From Candidatus Thiodiazotropha sp. 'RUGA' (lineage in GTDB: Bacteria > Pseudomonadota > Gammaproteobacteria > Chromatiales > Chromatiaceae): a stretch of 35,897 nt of DNA. Position numbers and translations under genes: made by a program. Of this stretch, positions 1 through 7,808 are shown in pieces. The notes below the pieces were generated by a model. The model was not told where the DNA came from. It saw nothing but the letters and a program-made list of their open reading frames with translations, and did no database searches. How positions within the stretch are numbered: the stretch's first letter is position 1; each line of letters begins with the position of its first letter. The stretch lies in contig JAEPDS010000035.1 of NCBI GenBank assembly GCA_016842065.1, positions 1-35,897 of the forward strand, given 5' to 3'.

Positions 1-591
1 AAAGCTTTAAGACTTCATGTCTCATCGTCATTCCTTTGTTCCTTTTCACCCTATCCACCAGTGCCAATAATTCAGATATGGGGATCTTAAGTAGTAAACA
101 TTACTACAACGTGATAGATATCGTACCTGTTTTTTTTATAGTGAGAATCGTGTCACACAGTATGGCCAATCCTTGGCGAATATACATTGACTATCAACCT
201 CGGTTCTCACAACGAATCAAGCGCTAACCACTAACCTGATGCGACGGCTATGATTACCAAATTCATACACGATTGCAATCACTTTCTATCAAAAATAATT
301 AAGCACAAGTTTACTGTTCTTTCACTAGTACGAATTAATTAAAAAAACTTACATGAGCGTATTCACGCGATGTCTACAACTGAATCATTAGTGAATAATG
401 TAATATTACACTTCAATATTTCAACACGATCATTTTCTATACATCGTTCATGATATATCAACATGAAACATAACGTCGTTTAGCTCCTTTCGTTAATCAG
501 CCCAATACCACATTTGTTAGTGATCATTCACAAAATTGTCTTAACAGGGTATGCTTCATCCCAGCAAACACTCTATGCAACGGACGCATTG
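1..591. other. AT-rich non-coding region upstream of sctU
   Basis: No convincing gene is visible in this 590-base stretch. The only reading frame of note (36-227, plus strand) has no ribosome site and an unremarkable composition. The stretch contains a perfect 12-base palindrome at 399-410 (TGTAATATTACA) and several A/T runs, so it may hold the promoter region of the sctU-fliO pair. No sigma-54 motif, PIP box or hrp-box pattern was recognised. Confidence 0.5.
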
Positions 592-1749
592 ATGGCTGAT
601 AAGAATGATAGTGGTGACAAGACAGAAAAACCCACACCCAAAAAACTCAAAGATGCCAGAAAGAAAGGTGATGTAGCTAAAAGCAAGGATGTCTCGAGTA
701 CTGGCGTCATGATCCTTTGGATCGTCTTACTCGGCGTATCCCTCTACTATATTATCGATCGTTTTTCAGCACTTCTCAGCATAACATTGAGTGAGGCAGG
801 AAAAAACGTGGACTTTGACCACTTACTGTCTGCAATTGGTAGAGAGTCATACGAAACACTCGTTGAGATTACAGCCCTGTTGATCATTCCCGCAGCGATT
901 CTTGGAACACTCGTGGAGTTCTTACAGGCAGGTCCGGTGATGACCCTGGAGAAGGTCAAACCCAAGATGGAGCACCTTAATCCAGCATCGGGTGTCAAAA
1001 GGATGTTCAGCATGGATAACCTGGTAGAGGTCATCAAATCCATTGCCAAAACAGCGCTTTTGTTTCTCATTGGCTGGCTAATCCTCAAGGCCTGGATACC
1101 TGACCTGGTCATATTGCCTCAAACCATGACAGAGCTTATTGGCACCACTTTCTGGGGTATGCTTCTAAGTCTGTTGATCTGGTCAATCGGTATATTTCTG
1201 TTCATCGCAATACTGGATGCGGGTTACCAACGGTTTTCCTATATCAAAAAACTCCGTATGAGCATGCGCGATATCAAGCAGGAACATAAGGAAAACGAAG
1301 GCGACCCAATGATCAAGCAACAGAGACGACAAGCACACCAGGAGTGGTCACAGCAGAGTGCGGCAGATGCAGCTGGATCCGCTAACGTGATTGTGGTAAA
1401 TCCCACTCACCTCGCGGTTGCACTGGACTATGACCGGGAAAAAACACCTGTTCCGACCGTCTCTGCCAAGGGAGAGGATCTTGTAGCCAGGGCAATGCGT
1501 GAATCAGCACAGGATGCCCATGTTCCAATTCTACGTAATGTTGATCTTGCTCGAACGCTCTATGCCGATACCAGGGAAGGCGATGTCATTCCAAGTGAGT
1601 TATTCGATGTTATGGCCGAAGTGATTCTATGGGCAACCCAGGTGAAAAAAAAGATCGATAATGACCTAAAAGATGGTGATAAGAGATCAAATCAGATCAC
1701 AGCACCGGGGGAGGATTTAACCCACTATCCCGATGAGGTAGTTATTTAA
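592..1749 (+). CDS. sctU: type III secretion export apparatus switch protein, SctU/YscU family
   Basis: SctU is the inner-membrane autoprotease of the type III export gate. It cleaves itself at NPTH and switches substrate class. The 385-residue protein starts with an EKPTPKKLKDARKKG segment (about residues 12-26), the form typical of injectisome SctU rather than flagellar FlhB. Four hydrophobic segments follow at about 38-56, 92-112, 152-172 and 186-210, then a charged linker with an EGDP motif (236-239) and the cleavage motif N270-P-T-H273. The acidic C-terminal tail is slightly longer than usual. An in-frame TTG at 514 would add 26 residues that do not look like the family, so the ATG at 592 is chosen. 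No other secretion genes lie within the 590 bases upstream, so the gene starts its own operon here. FlhB is the main alternative. The family call is firm, and injectisome type is likely. Confidence 0.85.
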   Translation: MADKNDSGDKTEKPTPKKLKDARKKGDVAKSKDVSSTGVMILWIVLLGVSLYYIIDRFSALLSITLSEAGKNVDFDHLLSAIGRESYETLVEITALLIIPAAILGTLVEFLQAGPVMTLEKVKPKMEHLNPASGVKRMFSMDNLVEVIKSIAKTALLFLIGWLILKAWIPDLVILPQTMTELIGTTFWGMLLSLLIWSIGIFLFIAILDAGYQRFSYIKKLRMSMRDIKQEHKENEGDPMIKQQRRQAHQEWSQQSAADAAGSANVIVVNPTHLAVALDYDREKTPVPTVSAKGEDLVARAMRESAQDAHVPILRNVDLARTLYADTREGDVIPSELFDVMAEVILWATQVKKKIDNDLKDGDKRSNQITAPGEDLTHYPDEVVI

Positions 1750-1752
1750 ACG

Positions 1753-2046
1753 ATGGAAAATTACGCCCAAGAACTCCTGTATACTCTGATGGCGCTGATA
1801 TTGGTGATCGCCCTTGCCTGGCTTTTTCTTAAAGCGTTAAAAGGATTTCATACAAAACAAAGTGGTGCAGATCGCATAAATCTATTATTAAACCTGCCGG
1901 TTGGATCGCGTGAGCGGGTTGTGGTCGTCACTTATCGGCAACATGAATACCTGCTGGGAATTACAACAGGTGGTATGTCTTTGCTGGATAAACTGCCAAT
2001 TGTCGAGCCGATCACTTCTGGCAACCAGGATGTTCCTGAAGGGTAA
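1753..2046 (+). CDS. FliO-like small membrane protein
   Basis: This 97-residue protein has one N-terminal membrane segment (about residues 8-28) and then a short cytoplasmic domain. A VGSRERVVVV stretch (about 50-59) and a following LLGITTGGMSLLDKLP stretch resemble the core of FliO, the flagellar factor that helps FliP assemble. It starts three bases after the sctU stop, so the two are co-transcribed. FliO is normally encoded beside fliN and fliP. Finding a FliO-type protein directly behind an injectisome-type SctU is odd, and it may assist an injectisome export gate. The assignment rests on pattern recognition over a short protein. Confidence 0.65.
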   Translation: MENYAQELLYTLMALILVIALAWLFLKALKGFHTKQSGADRINLLLNLPVGSRERVVVVTYRQHEYLLGITTGGMSLLDKLPIVEPITSGNQDVPEG

Positions 2047-2272
2047 GAGATCAAATTGCTTTTCCTGTATGGAAAAGAGGACTTATTAAAACCGGTGGCT
2101 TACCTACAACTGTATGATTATCGCCATAAAATTGTGAATACATATTAACCCTAGCTAGGGTAATTCATAACTGGTCGTCAAGACTCCTCTCATGTTGAAT
2201 AAGCAGTGGGTAATTCTAACTTTCCTTTAGAATCACCCAATCTTAAGATTATTATTACATGGAGTAAGTGAT
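2047..2272. other. intergenic region with two palindromes before the RTX gene
   Basis: This 226-base gap holds a small stem-loop right after the fliO-like gene (2059-2077, CTTTTCC/GGAAAAG around a 5-base loop, no T-run). It also holds a perfect 14-base palindrome at 2148-2161 (ACCCTAGCTAGGGT) that could be an operator. A clear ribosome site (GGAG, 2261-2264) precedes the RTX start. Promoter boxes could not be placed with confidence. Confidence 0.4.
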
Positions 2273-3295
2273 ATGACAGGAGTAAATGCAACAAACCAGT
2301 GTGGATGTCCAAATCCAATGGATGACACATCGGTAACCAGGGGCTGTGGAAAAACAGTTCTTGATGCAGGAAATGGTAATGACAACATTAACGTTCATAC
2401 CAACTTCGATGGATCGGTTGATGTATGTGTTAATGGCAAAACCTACAGTTTCAGTGCACAAGAGGCACAAAATCTCGAAATCCGTGGTGGCAATGGTAAT
2501 GACAACATCACCATGAGCGGCCAGCAGCTCTGCGGTCCTAAAAACAATATTACCCTGAACGGCGGTAATGGCAACGATACGTTACGCGGTGGGTCGGGTA
2601 ACGACACACTGATCGGTGGTAATGGTAATGATCGCATAAGCGGCGGCAGCGGCGATGACACGATCATTGGTGGTCCCGGTGATGATTGCATTCGTGCAGG
2701 GAGTGGTAATGACTCCATCTGGGGTGGTGGTGGCAATGACCGTATCAGTGGCGGCAGCGGCAATGACATCCTGGTAGGTGGTAGCGGTGATGACTGCATA
2801 CGTGGTGGTAGTGGTAATGACTCCATCTGGGGTGGTGCCGGCAACGACCGTATCAGCGGAGGCAGTGGCAACGATCGACTGATTGGCGGTAGCGGCGATG
2901 ATTGTATTCGTGGTGGTCGGGGTGATGACTCCATCTGGGGTGGCTCCGGTAACGATCGTATCCATGGTGGTCGTGGCGATGACATGATCTCCGGCGGTTG
3001 TGGCAATGACAATATTCGCGGTGGTCGTGGCGACGACAGGATCTGGGGTGGTCATGGCAATGACATCATCCGAGGTGGTCGTGGCAACGATACCATCCGT
3101 GGTGGTTGCGGAGATGACTACATCAACGGAGGAAGAGGTTGCGACGATATCTCTGGCGGCCCTGGAAATGACAAGATCCGTGGTGGCTTCGATCTGTTCA
3201 ATCCTCTGTCACACCTTTCCTGCCTGCTGGGCGGCGGTGGTGGAAATCTGTTGGGCGGTGGAGGGTTTCCGCTGAACCTGATCTCTCCCAGATAA
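2273..3295 (+). CDS. RTX (hemolysin-type calcium-binding) repeat protein, Cys-rich
   Basis: This 340-residue protein is almost entirely calcium-binding nonapeptides of the GGxGxDxIx type. I count 23 contiguous copies from residue 97 to 303, with isolated copies near 32 and 72. Such repeats fold into a parallel beta-roll when secreted into calcium-rich surroundings. There is no catalytic domain and no N-terminal signal peptide, so export would need a type I or other signal-independent system. None is encoded here. It is unusually rich in Cys for the family (residues 10, 12, 25, 52, 87, 139, 175, 211, 243, 279, 290 and 317). Cys and Trp recur every 36 residues. The C-terminal 37 residues are Gly-rich and hydrophobic and do not resemble a textbook type I signal. 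GGAG lies 8 bases before the ATG. Whether SctU next door is related to its export is unknown. Confidence 0.85.
   Translation: MTGVNATNQCGCPNPMDDTSVTRGCGKTVLDAGNGNDNINVHTNFDGSVDVCVNGKTYSFSAQEAQNLEIRGGNGNDNITMSGQQLCGPKNNITLNGGNGNDTLRGGSGNDTLIGGNGNDRISGGSGDDTIIGGPGDDCIRAGSGNDSIWGGGGNDRISGGSGNDILVGGSGDDCIRGGSGNDSIWGGAGNDRISGGSGNDRLIGGSGDDCIRGGRGDDSIWGGSGNDRIHGGRGDDMISGGCGNDNIRGGRGDDRIWGGHGNDIIRGGRGNDTIRGGCGDDYINGGRGCDDISGGPGNDKIRGGFDLFNPLSHLSCLLGGGGGNLLGGGGFPLNLISPR
2669..2992 (+). repeat. three tandem 108-bp units inside the RTX gene
   Basis: Residues 133-168, 169-204 and 205-240 form three successive 36-residue units, each made of four nonapeptides. The first nonapeptide ends DDCIR and the second ends in SIW. 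The third has an NDRI core. At DNA level this is a 108-bp period, which suggests growth of the gene by duplication of four-repeat blocks. Confidence 0.75.
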
Positions 3296-3306
3296 CTCAA
3301 GCCAGG

Positions 3307-3325
3307 GAGGAGCCATCGGCTCCTC
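3307..3325. terminator. stem-loop after the RTX gene
   Basis: A perfect 8-bp stem (GAGGAGCC/GGCTCCTC) with a 3-base loop begins 11 bases after the RTX stop codon and 48 bases beyond the lexA stop on the other strand. It sits between convergent genes but lacks a long T-run on either side, so it may be a weak bidirectional terminator or an mRNA 3' end. Confidence 0.5.
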
Positions 3326-3372
3326 TCACTCAAGCTTTGCAAGTTAAATAATTCTATAATATCAATATGATA

Positions 3373-3972
3373 TTAGTAATATCTAATTAAGCCTATTAAG
3401 ATACCCTGGATCTGGATTTGATCAGGTTTGTAGATCATCGGGCTCATGGTTGCATTGGCTGGGTGAAGAATGATTTTACCGGGTTGTTGTTCAAGACGTT
3501 TCAAGGTTGTCTCCTGCTGATCAATCAATGCAACCACGATGTCTCCGTTATCTGCTGCTGCAGACTGTTCAATGACGACATAATCACCATCAAAGATTCC
3601 CTCATCGATCATCGAATCACCCGATACCTGGAGGGCATAGCGGGGTTTACTGCCAGCCATAGCGTCTGGCACTGAGATATTTTCCGTTTGCTCAACCGCC
3701 TCGATGGGATGTCCAGCAGCGATCCGTCCCAACATAGGTATCCCCTGCTCTTGCTGTGCGGCTGATACCAGTCGAATGCCGCGCTGTTTTCCCTCCATTG
3801 GTTCGACCAGGCCAGCCATTACCAGGGCCTGGATATGTTTGTGCAGGGATCCCCGCGAACGCAATCCAAGCCGTTGACAGAGTTCATCGTAGGTTGGTGG
3901 TCGTTGCATGATATCCGCATCACTTCGCAGAATATCGTAGATCTCCTGCTGTCTTCTGGTTAATCGCATCAT
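3373..3972 (-). CDS. lexA: LexA repressor (SOS regulator)
   Basis: LexA represses DNA-damage genes and cuts itself when stimulated by RecA-ssDNA. The 199-residue protein has an N-terminal winged helix (about 1-70) and a C-terminal S24-type protease domain. The cleavage bond is Ala86-Gly87, Ser120 lies in SGDSM, and Lys158 lies in TLKRL. The recognition-helix region (RSRGSLHKHI, about 38-47) differs from the E. coli form and is closer to the alphaproteobacterial type. This fits the GTTC-type half-sites found in its own promoter. It is divergent from the mrfAB-like operon with 63 bases between start codons, so LexA probably controls both directions. The ribosome site is weak. The family call is very secure, and the operator specificity is inferred. 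Confidence 0.95.
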   Translation of the reverse strand: MMRLTRRQQEIYDILRSDADIMQRPPTYDELCQRLGLRSRGSLHKHIQALVMAGLVEPMEGKQRGIRLVSAAQQEQGIPMLGRIAAGHPIEAVEQTENISVPDAMAGSKPRYALQVSGDSMIDEGIFDGDYVVIEQSAAADNGDIVVALIDQQETTLKRLEQQPGKIILHPANATMSPMIYKPDQIQIQGILIGLIRYY

Positions 3973-3982
3973 AGGGCTTGTT

Positions 3983-4030
3983 TGTTCTCCTGTTGTTCTC
4001 TATTCTAGACTAGAGAACGGATAGAGAACA
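3983..4030. promoter_or_regulatory. candidate double LexA operator between lexA and mrfA
   Basis: Four half-sites are present: GTTC at 3984-3987 and 3995-3998, and its complement GAAC at 4015-4018 and 4026-4029. Each pair has exactly 7 bases between members (GTTC-N7-GTTC, the published alphaproteobacterial LexA box). The whole block is mirror-symmetric about 4006/4007, with TGTTCTC outer arms. It covers most of the space between two divergent start codons, so binding would block both promoters. Identification as LexA sites is inference. Confidence 0.65.
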
Positions 4031-4035
4031 GACTG

Positions 4036-6447
4036 ATGAGCAGACCTGCAGAATCGATTCACTCAGATACCGGCATCCCGCTTTGCCATTCTCCCGATCA
4101 ATTTGCTGATCAACTGCGACAACGCAATGCGGAACGAATTACCGGTGAGCTGACCATACCGGCCCGTAGAGGCAAATTTGCTCCATTTCCTGATGATCTT
4201 GACCCTCGCCTGACTCGTGCCTTGATCAGCAGAGGGATTAAACAGCTCTACTCTCATCAGGCTGCTGCCTGGAGCGCCATTCAGTCGTTGCAACATACCG
4301 TGGTTGTCACGCCAACGGCATCCGGCAAAACGCTCTGTTACAACCTGCCGGTTTTGCAGGCTGCATTGCAAGACCGGAGCAAATCCCTTTATCTGTTTCC
4401 CACTAAAGCACTGGCTCAGGATCAAGTCGCTGAAATCAATGAGATCAATCGCTCGGAATCGCTTGGTATACGGGCTTTCACCTTTGATGGGGATACCCCT
4501 GGTGATGCACGAAAAGCTGTCCGGACCAGAGGGGATATCGTGGTCTCAAATCCGGATATGCTGCATCAGGGCATTCTGCCCCACCACACAAAGTGGGCGC
4601 AGTTTTTTGAAAATCTTCGCTATGTGGTGATCGATGAGATGCACACCTATCGAGGTGTCTTCGGGTCCCATGTGGCGAATGTTATCCGGCGTTTGCAGAG
4701 AGTCGGTAAATTCTATGGATCCGAACCGCTGTTTATTCTCTGTTCAGCCACCATCGCCAATCCCGCCGAGTTGGCCAGGCAGCTGATCCATGCCGACGTA
4801 TCAGCGATTACCGAAAGTGGAGCGCCGCAAGGAGCCAGGCATCTGCTGCTATGGAATCCTCCGGTTGTGAACCATGACCTGGGTATACGAGCATCAGCCC
4901 GCTCCCAGAGTACACGGATTGCCAAGAGTGCCGTAAAACATGGCCTACAGAGTATCGTGTTTGCTCAGTCCCGACTGATGGTCGAGGTCCTGACCAAATA
5001 CCTGAAAGACAATTTCGACCACGATCCCCGCTATCCATCACGGATTGCAGCCTATCGGGGAGGCTATTTGCCTACCGAACGCCGTTCGCTGGAGAAGCGA
5101 CTGCGTCAAGGAGAGATCGATTGTGTGGTTTCGACCTCTGCGCTTGAACTGGGGGTGGATATTGGTTCACTGGATCTCGCAATTCTCAACGGGTATCCGG
5201 GCACCGTCGCTGCAACCTGGCAGAGATTGGGACGTGCGGGTCGACGTCAGCGTTCAGCGATCGGGGTTCTGGTTGCCAGCAGCCTGCCACTGGATCAATA
5301 CATCATTCGCAATCCGGAGTTTTTCCTGGGCGCCGCACCGGAACAGGCTCGAATCGATCCGGATCAATTACTGATTCTATTGGATCACATCCGATGTGCT
5401 GCCTTTGAGCTGCCGTTCAAAGAGGGTGACTCTTTTGGCAAACAGAATTTGTCGGAGATGCTGAGCTATTTGGAGGAACATGGCATTTTACACCGGGAGG
5501 CTAAGCAGTGGCATTGGATGGCGGACAGCTATCCGGCCAACAGCGTCAGTCTTCGTTCTGTTGCAGAGGGTAATTTCGTGGTCATCGATACCACAGATGG
5601 AGATAAGCGAATCATTGCTGAAGTCGATTACAGTTCTGCCCCGATGACCCTTTATGAGGGTGCCATCTATATGATTCAGTCGATGCCCTATCAGGTTGAA
5701 AGACTCGATTGGGAGGGACGAAAGGCTTTTGTAACCCAGACAAAAGCCGACTACTACACCGATGCCATTGACTATACCCGACTTAAGATTCTGCAAAACT
5801 TCGAGTCACAAGAGCGTTTCCGCTACCAGGTATCCCAGGGGGAAGTTCACCTGGTTACCCGGGTTGCCGGTTACAAGAAGATCCGCTACTACACCCATGA
5901 AAACGTAGGATATGGCAAGATCGACCTGCCTGATCAGGAGATGCACACCACCGCGGTCTGGTGGCAAGTCAATCCCATTGCACTGGATCAAGCTTTTACC
6001 TCAAGACAAGCGTCACTGGACGGATTTCTCGGTGCCGGTTATGCCATGCATGTTATCGCGACCATGCGCATGCTCTCAGAATCACGTGACATCGGTCGCG
6101 CCATTGGAGATGGTCAGGACCGCTGGTATGCGAGCCTGGAGAATAGTGGCCGTGGCACGCTGAGTGACCGTAGCGGGCAAAATATCGATCCAGACAGTCT
6201 GGATCAATTCACCCCAACACTGTTTCTCTACGACAACTATCCAGGTGGAATCGGCATAACAAATCCCCTTTTCGACATTCGCTCCAGGATCGTTGCTGAT
6301 GCACGAAGTCTGGTTGAGTCTTGTGACTGCACGTGTGGTTGTCCTGGATGTATCGGCCCGATACTGGCTGGCGACGAACAGGGTGGGAATTCAGCCAAAC
6401 ACTCTGCCTTGACCGTCCTGTCCCTGCTCTCGAACGATGAACCTTAA
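4036..6447 (+). CDS. MrfA-like SF2 helicase with C-terminal DUF1998 Zn domain
   Basis: This 803-residue DEAD/DEAH-type ATPase resembles Bacillus subtilis MrfA (YprA), a 3'-5' helicase that acts with an exonuclease in repair of mitomycin-type DNA damage. Visible motifs are Walker A PTASGKT (93-99), the DEMH box (200-203), SAT (about 237-239) and a helicase C domain ending in a QRLGRAGRR arginine-finger motif. The C-terminal DUF1998 region has a Cys cluster at residues 763, 765, 767, 769 and 772 that should bind zinc. The length is somewhat greater than the Bacillus protein. It overlaps the start of the exonuclease gene by 11 bases, so the pair is translationally coupled. Divergence from lexA through a shared candidate operator suggests SOS control. 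The partner gene and motif set support MrfA over other DUF1998 helicases. Confidence 0.88.
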   Translation: MSRPAESIHSDTGIPLCHSPDQFADQLRQRNAERITGELTIPARRGKFAPFPDDLDPRLTRALISRGIKQLYSHQAAAWSAIQSLQHTVVVTPTASGKTLCYNLPVLQAALQDRSKSLYLFPTKALAQDQVAEINEINRSESLGIRAFTFDGDTPGDARKAVRTRGDIVVSNPDMLHQGILPHHTKWAQFFENLRYVVIDEMHTYRGVFGSHVANVIRRLQRVGKFYGSEPLFILCSATIANPAELARQLIHADVSAITESGAPQGARHLLLWNPPVVNHDLGIRASARSQSTRIAKSAVKHGLQSIVFAQSRLMVEVLTKYLKDNFDHDPRYPSRIAAYRGGYLPTERRSLEKRLRQGEIDCVVSTSALELGVDIGSLDLAILNGYPGTVAATWQRLGRAGRRQRSAIGVLVASSLPLDQYIIRNPEFFLGAAPEQARIDPDQLLILLDHIRCAAFELPFKEGDSFGKQNLSEMLSYLEEHGILHREAKQWHWMADSYPANSVSLRSVAEGNFVVIDTTDGDKRIIAEVDYSSAPMTLYEGAIYMIQSMPYQVERLDWEGRKAFVTQTKADYYTDAIDYTRLKILQNFESQERFRYQVSQGEVHLVTRVAGYKKIRYYTHENVGYGKIDLPDQEMHTTAVWWQVNPIALDQAFTSRQASLDGFLGAGYAMHVIATMRMLSESRDIGRAIGDGQDRWYASLENSGRGTLSDRSGQNIDPDSLDQFTPTLFLYDNYPGGIGITNPLFDIRSRIVADARSLVESCDCTCGCPGCIGPILAGDEQGGNSAKHSALTVLSLLSNDEP

Positions 6448-7651
6448 AACCAGGCTCAGTCAGCTTCAGAATCAGGCTGGTGGTCGACAAGACTCCCCTG
6501 CCCTCTCTTGTCAACCGAAGGATTTGAAGATTCCGCATCGTGTCGGCCAACCGAGCAGGGATAACAATCACAGGCGCCACTCAGACAGCAGGCTAGCCGA
6601 ACAGCTTCGAGGCAAACTGATTGATGAGGGTGTGATCCAGATCGAAAAGCAGATTCCACTGAACTCAAAGCATGGCACCATGCAATTAAGTGAATTGCAA
6701 TATGCGCCGCAATTGCCCGGCGATGCTTGTCTGAAACTGAAGAACTTCTACCTGGATACTGAAACTACCGGGCTGTCGGGGGGAAGTGGCACCCTTGCAT
6801 TCCTGATTGGCTATGCCTGGCTGGAGCGATCAGCAATCTGCCTGCGTCAATTCTTGATCACCCGTTTCTCAGCGGAAGCTAAAATGCTGGAACAGACTGC
6901 ATCGGGGCTCGAGGCAGCAGAACGTCTGGTCAGTTACAACGGTAAAAGCTACGACCTGCCCCTGTTGATCAGCCGCTTTCGCATCAATGCCCGTAAGCAA
7001 AAGTTTGATCACCTGCCCCATCTCGATCTGCTGCATGCCACCCGGCGGCTGTTTCGTCACCATTGGCCGAATTGTCGTCTCACTACTCTGGAGCAACGCC
7101 TACTCGGATATTACCGGGTTGACGACCTACCCGGCTCAGAAGCACCTGCCGCCTGGTTTGACTACCTACAGCGTGGCGCTGAGCAAAAACTGATTAAGGT
7201 CGTCGAGCACAATCAAAGTGATATTATTTCATTGCTTGTGGCTCATACGGAACTTGCAAGGGTAGCCCGGAACCCGGATCACTCTGACCTGGATCTCTAC
7301 AGTCTGGCTCGTTGGGTTGGGGAATTCGATAGAGAGCAGGCTTACGATCTGCTGAGGAATCGGATCGATCAGGCCGATGAGAAGAGCAAAGGGTATCTGG
7401 CTCAGCTCTTGCAGAAATCGGGGGACTGGCAGGGTGCCACCCGGCTATGGCAACAACTTGCTCAAAATCGCTGCCCGGAAGCGCTTGAAAAACTGGCAAA
7501 ATATCACGAACACGTAAGCAAGGATCTGGATGCGGCGCGTTACTATTGCCGGCAGCTTCCAGATTGCCAGGCACGGACTCATCGCTTGAGACGGCTGCAG
7601 CGCAAGTCAGGATATCAGCTGAGTCCAGAGCACCCATCGACTATTCTATAA
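6437..7651 (+). CDS. MrfB-like RNase H-fold 3'-5' exonuclease (YprB family)
   Basis: This 404-residue protein has the DEDD-type nuclease domain of the YprB/MrfB family. Asp107 and Glu109 sit in YLDTETTGLSGGSG, Asp173 in SYDLPLL and Asp262 in HNQSDII, matching the four metal-binding acids expected. The first 100 residues are basic and probably unstructured. The C-terminal 120 residues look like helical TPR-type repeats (LARWVGEFDREQAYDLL and on). In Bacillus the helicase MrfA and exonuclease MrfB work together on mitomycin C damage. Here the genes overlap by 11 bases in the same order. No terminator was recognised after the stop codon, although weak inverted CCTTAA/TTAAGG arms lie near 7708 and 7731. 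Confidence 0.87.
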   Translation: MNLKTRLSQLQNQAGGRQDSPALSCQPKDLKIPHRVGQPSRDNNHRRHSDSRLAEQLRGKLIDEGVIQIEKQIPLNSKHGTMQLSELQYAPQLPGDACLKLKNFYLDTETTGLSGGSGTLAFLIGYAWLERSAICLRQFLITRFSAEAKMLEQTASGLEAAERLVSYNGKSYDLPLLISRFRINARKQKFDHLPHLDLLHATRRLFRHHWPNCRLTTLEQRLLGYYRVDDLPGSEAPAAWFDYLQRGAEQKLIKVVEHNQSDIISLLVAHTELARVARNPDHSDLDLYSLARWVGEFDREQAYDLLRNRIDQADEKSKGYLAQLLQKSGDWQGATRLWQQLAQNRCPEALEKLAKYHEHVSKDLDAARYYCRQLPDCQARTHRLRRLQRKSGYQLSPEHPSTIL

Positions 7652-7808
7652 AGCGATCAATTTATACGCCCCCAAACCAGCGGGCATTGCAGATTGAATC
7701 CAACCTTAACCCTACCGCGTACAGCTATTAAGGTGTCGACTTTATAGTGACAAGCCTGCCTGCGTAGTCGAATTATCATTAATACATAACAAAGCGTGAG
7801 GTACTACA

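Noticed and set aside
36-227. 63-codon plus-strand frame at the left edge
   Set aside because: No ribosome site, poor start, and AT-rich composition with no recognisable protein.
2443-3055. Proline- and threonine-rich minus-strand frames across the RTX gene
   Set aside because: They are shadows of the GGxGxDxIx repeats in the other strand, with the same 27-base period.
2600-3180. Possible CRISPR-like repeat array
   Set aside because: The repeats are in-frame coding nonapeptides without spacers of fixed unrelated sequence.
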